DNA from: Chara braunii
Taxonomy: Eukaryota > Streptophyta > Charophyceae > Charales > Characeae
Assembly: GCA_003427395.1 (NCBI GenBank)
Contig: BFEA01000338.1
Location: forward strand, 329,900-377,133
Length of the DNA: 47,234 nucleotides
Direction of reading: 5' to 3'
Below are positions 41,046 to 47,234 of the stretch, piece by piece (positions within the stretch are counted from its first letter, which is position 1; every line of letters begins with the position of its first letter). Position numbers and translations under genes: made by a program. The notes below the pieces were generated by a model, which worked only from the letters and a program-made list of their open reading frames with translations, did not search any database and was not told the DNA's origin.

Positions 41046-43613
41046 CTACCAAGGCATCCAGATCAAACCCTCTCTTAGTACAGAATCAGTCCCCATATGA
41101 AGTAGCAGTGGTCCGAAATCTGTCATTGTTCCCTCGTCGCCTTCCTCTCCTAATGTCATCGGCTCCTCCCCTCCCTCTCTCAAAATGAATGCTCGAGCCG
41201 GAACCTCTCCCCCTATTAATTTCTGAAGATCTGAGCTAGAGCACTCTTCCATCGAGGTTGTTAACAACTGCAAGGAATGGTTGATTGCCACTTCCCAGTC
41301 CGAGTGCCCTGCATTCCAACGACAGGGTAGAACTACTCTTCTCCTCCTCCCGTTTTTGGATTCGAGTCTAGCCGCAGCTTCAATCTCCTTCCACTGACCT
41401 GTCGCTATTTTTTGTACATTCACTGTGTCATCCTCCAATTCCCTGTTCTCATCCTTGAGCAAGTTCACCTGCACCATCAAAATCGCGGTTTGCCTTCTCA
41501 AATCCTGGACCTCTTCCTCTTCTCTTTCTCCCTTCCCTTGTTCGTCTTCCATTGCATCACCATCCATTGGGTCGTTTCTTCCCTCAACTGTACAACTTTG
41601 CTCCTCTACCGCCTGAGCCTTTCGTTTCTTGCCATCCCTCTTCCTTTCCTTGCTATGGTAGGACTTTGGCCAGTGAAATATCCTCTCGTATTCCTCCTGC
41701 TGTATGTGTATCTCGTTTCTTACTGTGCGGGACTTTCTTGCGTATTGAGATGCATAGAACTCATTGAATTCTCCTTCCCTCCTTAGCAGCTCAAACCTGT
41801 TCTCTGACGTAATGTCTTCCCCTGCTTGTGTGGCTTGTTGAAGGTTCCTCAAGTGTTTGTAGTGGGCCAGCCTGATTTCACACTCGATTGTCCTCCCCCA
41901 TTCCAGTTGCTCCACCTCTTTTGCCCACCGTTCCTTTGTCCAATCCTCCACATCTGAATCTTCCTGTTCTTCCCCTCTCTCTTCCTCGTCCTCTTCTGAT
42001 GAAGCTTCGCTTTCTGTGTCTGGTGAACTCACTCCTTGGTCCTCCTCTGCCTGCAGTATCTGTTCAACGGTCATGTTGTCTGCATTTTGCATGCCTCTCC
42101 TTCTCGCTCTTTCTCTTACCCTTTCTTCTTCCTCCACTGTTACATGTACCTGAGCACCCTGAGATCTGCCTCTGTCCTCTTCGTGCTGCGATGATCCTTC
42201 TGAGAGATCCTTGTCTGTCAAGTCCTACTCACTCTTGTCTGCACTGCCTGTCCCTTCCTCTCCTACCCTGGCACCCTTTGAGGTCGAGTCGTGTGAACCT
42301 GACTCTGCCTCTCTTTCTTTGCCCGAGGTCTCTGATGAGTCCCTGCTTGTTCTGCCCTCTCCCTCTTCCTCTCCTGTGGTGGCCCCCTCTCCTGGTTGGG
42401 TCTTTTGTCTCTTTTTTCCCTGCTGCGACTCTCCTTCCTGAGTATTAGCCCCCTCTTCCCCTCTTGACTCTCCCTTCCTCTTTGTGGAGAAACTTCCTCC
42501 TACTGTTCCCCCCTTCCTTCCTTCCTCGCAGTCCATGTTGTCTCCCTCGCCCTCCTCCATTTCTTTTGACATGTCCTCCTTGTCTCTTATCTGCTCCTGT
42601 TGCTGTGCTCTGGCTTCTGCGTTTTCCAAGAAGGCCAATTCAGCGTTTTTCCCGACCTCATGTAGTTCCTCCATGAGCTTCAATCTCTGCTCATCATCCT
42701 GCAAGACCGCATCATCCAACATGGGTTTGACAATAAAACCGGTTTCCTTGTCTTCCATCCTCTTGGCTCCAGTGTGTCTCCACCTGCTATCGTATGGTGG
42801 ATAGATATCCGGTTTGACCGTTGGATCCTTCTTCAACACCCAAACCCACCTTGGGTTTTCCAGGTTGTCATCGAATATTCATCCCCTGTATAAGGAGGAA
42901 TTGATATACCAGACTCCTGGCTTGCTTTCGCACTCCTGTAGCATAGATTGTTTCAATGCCGCCCTTTTTCCTCCTGTTGCTCCTGATTCTCCTTATGGAC
43001 AAGAGGTTCCCAGGTGACCTCTACCCCTGCATTTGAAACAGAAAGGGTTCGTCTTAGTCGAGATGAAGACTGTGATTCTCTGGCCACTTTTCTTGAAAAT
43101 CCATTGGTCCGGGAACTTCGGCGGTGCCCCCGACTTGACTTCCAAACAAGCCACTCTTGCATCGTGATTTGGCGCCAGAAAGTCAGGGTTGGCCGGGAGC
43201 CATTCTATGATTGGATTGCTTGGAAATTCCTCCTGCAGCCTCCTTTGCACAAAGCTGTGCATTCCCTCCGATAGGTTGTCAAACTGAACCCAGAAGTGGT
43301 TCCTCAGCTTTGACTGTCTGTGTCTTGATGCTTCGGCTTGGGGTGGTCTAGGCGGCTTCCAAGGTTGGATTGTGACTACTGCCCCCTTGCATTTCAATGA
43401 TCCTAACGAGAGCAGGTATTGGGCATAGGTAGGATCCACATAGACGATCATCACGACAAACCTTCCCCTCCTGTGGAAAGACACCTCTGGTTCCTTCCCT
43501 GGTATGTCCTCCATGGCTAACAGTCTGTCCCTCACCCACCTTCTCTTCTCATTAAAGCTCCCTGCTTCTCCCTTAGAAATTGAACAGTACTGCATGCTTC
43601 TCGTACAGTTCAT
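41046..43613 (-). pseudogene. LINE-C ORF1 with CCHC knuckle, three in-frame stops
   Basis: The open segments 42993-43613, 42225-42839 and 41046-42221 share one frame. They are separated only by TAA at 42993-42995, TGA at 42879-42881 and TAG at 42225-42227. The first segment has an RNA-binding-type domain (FDNLSEGMHSFVQRRLQEEF) and ends in CFKCRGRGHLGTSC, a canonical CX2CX4HX4C knuckle. The rest is acidic and Glu/Ser-rich, with a possible coiled coil near 41430-41560 (VQDLRRQTAILMVQ) and a conserved-looking C-terminal region ending IWMPW. Each stop fits one C-to-T change. No frame change occurs over about 2.5 kb. Confidence 0.75.
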
Positions 43614-43920
43614 TCAGAGATTGGATGTTCTTTTCAGGATATTCCCAAACGTCCACTTCCTCTTCCTTCCCACCCTCTCCCTTAATTACTTCTTTCGTGA
43701 TCTTAATCTCCGCCTTGACTTGTGTTTTCTCCAGGAGAAAATCCATCGCCTTTTGCCCCAGAGAACGCGACTTGGCTTCGCCTGATGCTGGTGTTGTTCC
43801 TGACTGTGATGCCGTCTGTCTTGTTTGGGACAATATCACTCCCCCCTGCCCTCGGGCAAAGTCCAGCTTCTCCCTCTCGCTCATTCCCTTTTGGGCTGCC
43901 ACAGAGTACGATATAGCCAT
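43573..43920 (-). pseudogene. LINE-C ORF1 N-terminal segment
   Basis: Met at 43920 starts MAISYSVAAQKGMSEREKLD, and the frame stays open to 43573. The sense continues in the frame of the next segment (GEAGSFNEKRRW) after a frame change at about 43575-43590. This is the likely true N-terminus of ORF1, since sequence upstream loses coding character. No motif recognised. Confidence 0.55.
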
Positions 43921-44127
43921 CTTTGGTAGAGTAGCAGAACTTGGCCTCCCTCTTGGGTAACGCCTTTTGAAGCCGTGTGGAAGTCTAGGGGCTCTGCGAG
44001 ATCGTCTTCCAGTCAGTACAAGCTCTTACGAGAAAATATGTTTAAGACTGCGTCGGAAACCTGTATTCAGTGATAAGCGGGTATCTGAATGGTGAATCTG
44101 CCCACAAGATAAGAATGGAATCGGGAA
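43921..44127. other. Possible LINE-C 5' UTR and left flank
   Basis: About 200 bases between the ORF1 start and a satellite. I could not place the element's 5' end or a target-site duplication. Confidence 0.35.
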
Positions 44128-44214
44128 ATCGATATCGAGATAGCAGCGGGGTGAAAATCGATATCGAGATAGCAGCGGGGTGAATATCGATATCGAGATA
44201 GCAGCGGGGTGAAA
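44128..44214. repeat. 29-bp satellite, three units
   Basis: Units start at 44128, 44157 and 44186, each ATCGATATCGAGATAGCAGC plus GGGGTGAAA or a one-base variant. Each carries the 10-bp palindrome TCGATATCGA. Confidence 0.95.
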
Positions 44215-46261
44215 AACGGATTTGGGTGGGTCTCGTGCTTGAATGTGGGGATGGAGTGGGGATGGAGTCTGGTATTAAGCAGCGGTCCGGGTCAGTGAAT
44301 TCAGGTTGGGAATGGGTTGAGATCAGAGTTGGATCGGGTCGACTTGGGGCCGGAGTGGGGGTGGGATATCCTAGAGATTGGAAGGAGTTGGGATCGGGGT
44401 ACGGTAGAGGAAAGAAGGGGTGAGTTCTGTTTGCGTTTGGGATGGGAAGGGGGAGAGAGAGGAATGGGGGTGAGGAGGGTGTGACTCGAGGGTGGGTTGG
44501 GAACGTGGTGTGATCGGGAATGTGTCGAATCGGACTGTGAACGGGAAGGGGTTGGGGTGTAATCAAGGTGAGGTCGGGATGGGATCTGGGTGGGGAAGAG
44601 AAGGGATGGGGTGAGATCTGATGGCGTTCGGGATGAACTCAAGGAGAAAGAGGAGTAGGGGTGAGGGGGGTGGGGGTAATTAGATTGTGAATTCTCACAA
44701 AATTTTGGCAGCGTTTACCCTCCCCGCTTGGGGGACGGGTTATACACCACGCGGATTGAATCGTTGAGGTACAGATCAGAATTGGCGGAAAGGGATGGCG
44801 AATACCTTCTTCTCTTAGAGACGCAACAGGGAAGAGCGGTGGGAGGAGTGTATGGAGTGGAAAGGGCTGCCCAATGGAGAGGAAGAGATTGAGCAGCATT
44901 TGTCTTCGGGTTGCTTGTCACTTTTATAATGTGATGTCAAGCGGGGAAGGGGGGAGATGGACGTGAGAAAGAGAAGGGAAGGATGATGCTATTTAGTCAA
45001 TTCCTGTGTAGGGGAACAACCCTGTCTGGATGGAGGGGGGAGATGGCGAGACTTTAAAGATTGTTGCGCGAGTGTTCGAGGAAATCGGGCAGCATTTACT
45101 CTCCCCACCTGGGGATCAGCTTTCTGGTAAGGAAGGATAGTACGTTATATTGCGGACCAGGGGCGTCGGTGATTCGTTTACCCTCTGCACTTTAACAACT
45201 GGTAGTTACAGAGCCAGCAATGACCACTCAGATTGGAGAAAAGAGGATCTTTAACTACCTAACGGAAGGGGAAGGTTGAGTTGAGAAGGAATCGTAAAAG
45301 GGCACATTAGGAAAGGAGAGAAATTGCGATGAGTGAGATCGCGACTGTTCGCCGAGGAGAAAGTGTTGAGGGAGGAAGACCGGGTAGGATTAGGCCGAAG
45401 TCGTAGAGGGAGAGGTAGGATCGGATTTGAGGACCACTACTGGGGTCGACGGTGGAGAGGGAGGGGGGGATCGGTTGGATGTGAAGTGTGTGTAATAAGA
45501 GGAGGGGAGGGATGAGTTTGGGAGGAAGTTGGGGGGGAATGAAGATTCAGCCGATTGATGGGTTGCGAACTGCGGGAGTAGTGCGTGGGGATGAGAAGGA
45601 GGTTGAGGTGAAGAGGGGGCAGCGGAGGGGATTCTTGGCGAAAGTAAAGCGCGTGTGCGAGTGTGGGGAAGAAGGATGGAGCAGGTTGGTCTAGCTTTGG
45701 GGGTTGGGAGGGGAGGCGAGATGACGAGACGTATGACGGGCTCAATGTGATAGGAGGGTCATTCCATTGGCGGGCGAGATGATAGGGTAGAACGAGCTTG
45801 GGGGGGCAATGGGATGTTGAGGGCGATCTCACAGGCTTCGATTACGTGTGTGTATTGATGCTTCTCGTCGCTTCCAGGGCAGCTCTTAGGATAAAGATGT
45901 GACGAATGAACTCGACGGCTTGAGGGAAATGAGGCTTCCTGAAGAAGGAATCCGGCCTTGTTCGTCGGTGCAGGTCTTCGGGCCGCGCTCCGGAGAGAAA
46001 TTGGAAGGACCATTCCTCAACATAAGGGGGTCTTCGCGCGCGCGCGCCAGGCGCGTGCGTACTTGGTTCCCCTATCTGGCTATGGTGTGGACGATGCTCC
46101 CCATTGAGGGGAAGGATTCGGCGCGACGAAGGCGTTGGTTTGAATTTTCGAAAAAGCCGTCGCGCGCGCAGCCGAGCTGCTGGTGATGGCGGGAAGGAAT
46201 TAGCGCTTGTTTTGCGCTACCCGTCCGGCGCGAGCGCTCTCCACGTCCAGCATCTGGTCAG
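44215..46261. other. G-rich spacer without recognised genes
   Basis: Strongly strand-biased G/A-rich sequence with degenerate GGGATCGGG, GGGTGGGA and GAGGGGGGAGATGG motifs. Related segments GGCAGCGTTTACCCTCCCC (44709) and GGCAGCATTTACTCTCCCC (45089) lie about 380 bp apart. Open frames on the minus strand are Pro/Ser/Thr-rich products of composition. A CG-alternating run lies at about 46035-46045. I see nothing coding. Confidence 0.5.
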
Positions 46262-46980
46262 TCCGGTCCGTCAGTCCGGTTCCTATTCCACCGGCAAGTC
46301 AAGTTTCACATTACATCATTGATCACTCACACATGCTTCCTTCCATCAGGCCGAAGGACCCCTGAGCAGCATTGATTACTCCACCGCGGGAGGATTGACT
46401 GTCAGCTTGCCTTATCCTCCTCTTTCCTCTCAGACCCGTATTCCAGATAGCTGAAAAAAAAAAAAAAAAAACAGATCTGTCAAATAAAGCCTTTGTCCCT
46501 AGAAAGAGCGCATTTGTTATCCTTATCTAACCTAAAACATCCCCGTACACATCTTTGCCCCCCTTTGGATGGACAGTCGTTGATCCTTAAGCCCTAAACC
46601 CTCAGGCTACCCTCCTATCTTTCAATCATCAAAATTAGAACCTGGCAGGGCATTCGTCAGCTTCCGGATCCCTGCGGTAGGATCTTCCTCTGCAGCCCCC
46701 GTTCATGTTCCAGTATTGTCATCATTCCCAACTTATCCTCCTTAACCCCACGTTGTCTATACCCCCTGGGTCGCTTGAAGATTGTATTTATCCCCTTGCG
46801 GCCTCAGATGTGGTTATGCCTTCCAGCGATGTCTGATGTTGGAAACCCCTTCCCGGAATTAGTACCTCGCAGGTGTTCATCTAGGAAACGGATCTTTGTG
46901 TACCAAAAGGTCGCCTGGCCTAACAAACTTGACAGAATCGTGCCACTCTTCCAGCTTCAGCCCTTACCAAAACGAGTGGA
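46262..46980 (-). mobile_element. Second LINE-C-type 3' end, no poly(A)
   Basis: 46275-46440 matches the LINE-C 3' UTR at 35418-35605: CAGTCCGGTTCCTATTCCAC, CTTCCTTCC, GGCCGAAGGACCCCTG, AGCAGCATTGATT and TCCTCTTTCCTCTCAGACC. Similarity fades after about 46620, and the right edge is approximate. No T run precedes it, so either the tail was lost or the copy was moved without it. An A tract at 46454-46471 is internal. Confidence 0.65.
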
Positions 46981-47181
46981 CCCGCCGCAGCGACGCTGCG
47001 GCTGAGGAGAGGGGTGAAGAGGGGCGCGGGGGCGTTGGTGTCGCTGCGGGGCGAAAAAGAATTTTTTTTTTGTTGGTGTCGTCATAACAATCACACAGGG
47101 AAAAAAAAACGATGACAGTGGTAGAATGTTTTTGTTTGTCTCTCTCTCTTTGTCTGACCGGTGCTTGTCGTCTGCTCTGTC

Positions 47182-47184
<3 letters not shown>

Positions 47185-47234
<50 letters not shown>
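47185..47234. repeat. (CT)n microsatellite at window end
   Basis: About 24 CT units run to the last base, so the tract continues outside the window. Confidence 0.95.

Larger units (their letters stand above)
35387..43920 (-). mobile_element. LINE-C: best-preserved L1-type LINE
   Basis: Minus-strand order: ORF1 (43920-41046), ORF2 endonuclease (40825-39944), ORF2 RT to C-terminus (39784-36374), 3' UTR (36373-35409) and a 22-base oligo(A) (T at 35408-35387). CAGTCCGGTTCC occurs on both sides of the T run (35375-35386 and 35420-35431), a possible short duplication. Only a handful of lesions interrupt it, and many single unresolved bases lower certainty. Confidence 0.9.

Noticed and set aside
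44042-45832. Pro/Ser/Thr-rich minus-strand frames of 60-174 codons
   Set aside because: They arise from G-rich composition with degenerate repeats; no motif, no family resemblance, no conserved start.
45899-46186. 95-codon plus-strand frame in a CG-rich segment
   Set aside because: Unrecognised, no context and composition-driven; could be real but is not supported.
46590-46605. CCCTAAACCCT, the plant telomere motif
   Set aside because: Only about one and a half units, inside a LINE-C 3' UTR; the paralogous place at 35712 has a mutated form, so it is not an interstitial telomere.

Overview
The window reads as nuclear DNA of a plant-lineage eukaryote with a large, repeat-swollen genome. My best guess is a charophyte green alga, and the coiled-coil Ty3/gypsy Gag resembles what I remember of Chara braunii; this is recognition from memory, not a search. 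I find no bacterial gene layout, no rRNA gene, no complete tRNA gene and no CRISPR array. Nearly all recognisable coding sequence belongs to retrotransposons. The gaps between them hold microsatellites, truncated LINE 3' ends and inverted-repeat (foldback) elements. One intact coiled-coil ORF (27290-28105, minus) is the only plausible host-type gene.

Layout. 1-160: GT and AATC microsatellites. About 230-7998 (+): LINE-A, badly decayed, ending in a poly(A) tract. 8000-8450: A-rich spacer with a helically spaced array of ten W-box cores (TTGAC). About 8450 to 15900 (+): a Ty3/gypsy chromovirus (Gag, protease, RT-RNase H, integrase with chromodomain-like tail) and a probable 3' LTR; no matching 5' LTR was found. 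16221-16299: a hairpin. 16615-16915: a truncated LINE 3' end. 16916-24842 (-): LINE-B, split at 19131-19778 by an (AT)n-bounded insertion that carries a complete hammerhead ribozyme core. 24843-29100: spacer with a TATA box, tandem repeats, long GT and CT tracts, the coiled-coil ORF and a SINE-like unit. 29379-34943: a dense group of foldback and terminal-inverted-repeat elements, a LINE relic, a LINE-A-type 3' end and a 261-bp assembly gap. 35387-43920 (-): LINE-C, the best preserved, with a 1136-codon RT reading frame. 44040-46260: G-rich spacer with a 29-bp satellite. 46262 to about 46980: a second LINE-C-type 3' end. 47185-47234: CT microsatellite.

How the parts work together. The three LINEs share one plan: ORF1 with an RNA-binding-type domain and zinc knuckle, then ORF2 with APE-type endonuclease, reverse transcriptase and a C-terminal zf-RVT-like zinc region. 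They are clearly divergent from one another. Five copies of a short stem-loop lie just upstream of oligo(A) tails of LINE-A-type fragments, which suggests an RT recognition element. Most premature stops I could examine are explained by C-to-T or G-to-A changes, as expected for methylated, silenced transposons.

The most interesting object is the self-cleaving hammerhead motif near 19285-19344 (minus). It sits in a small non-coding element with 50-bp direct repeats about 425 bp apart, and a decayed relative lies at 26330-26375. This looks like a retrozyme-like or Penelope-derived element. Next in interest are the foldback family sharing a TTCGACAG...GTGTGGCGA motif, an A-B-A'-B' inverted duplication at 34855-34954, and the phased W-box array.
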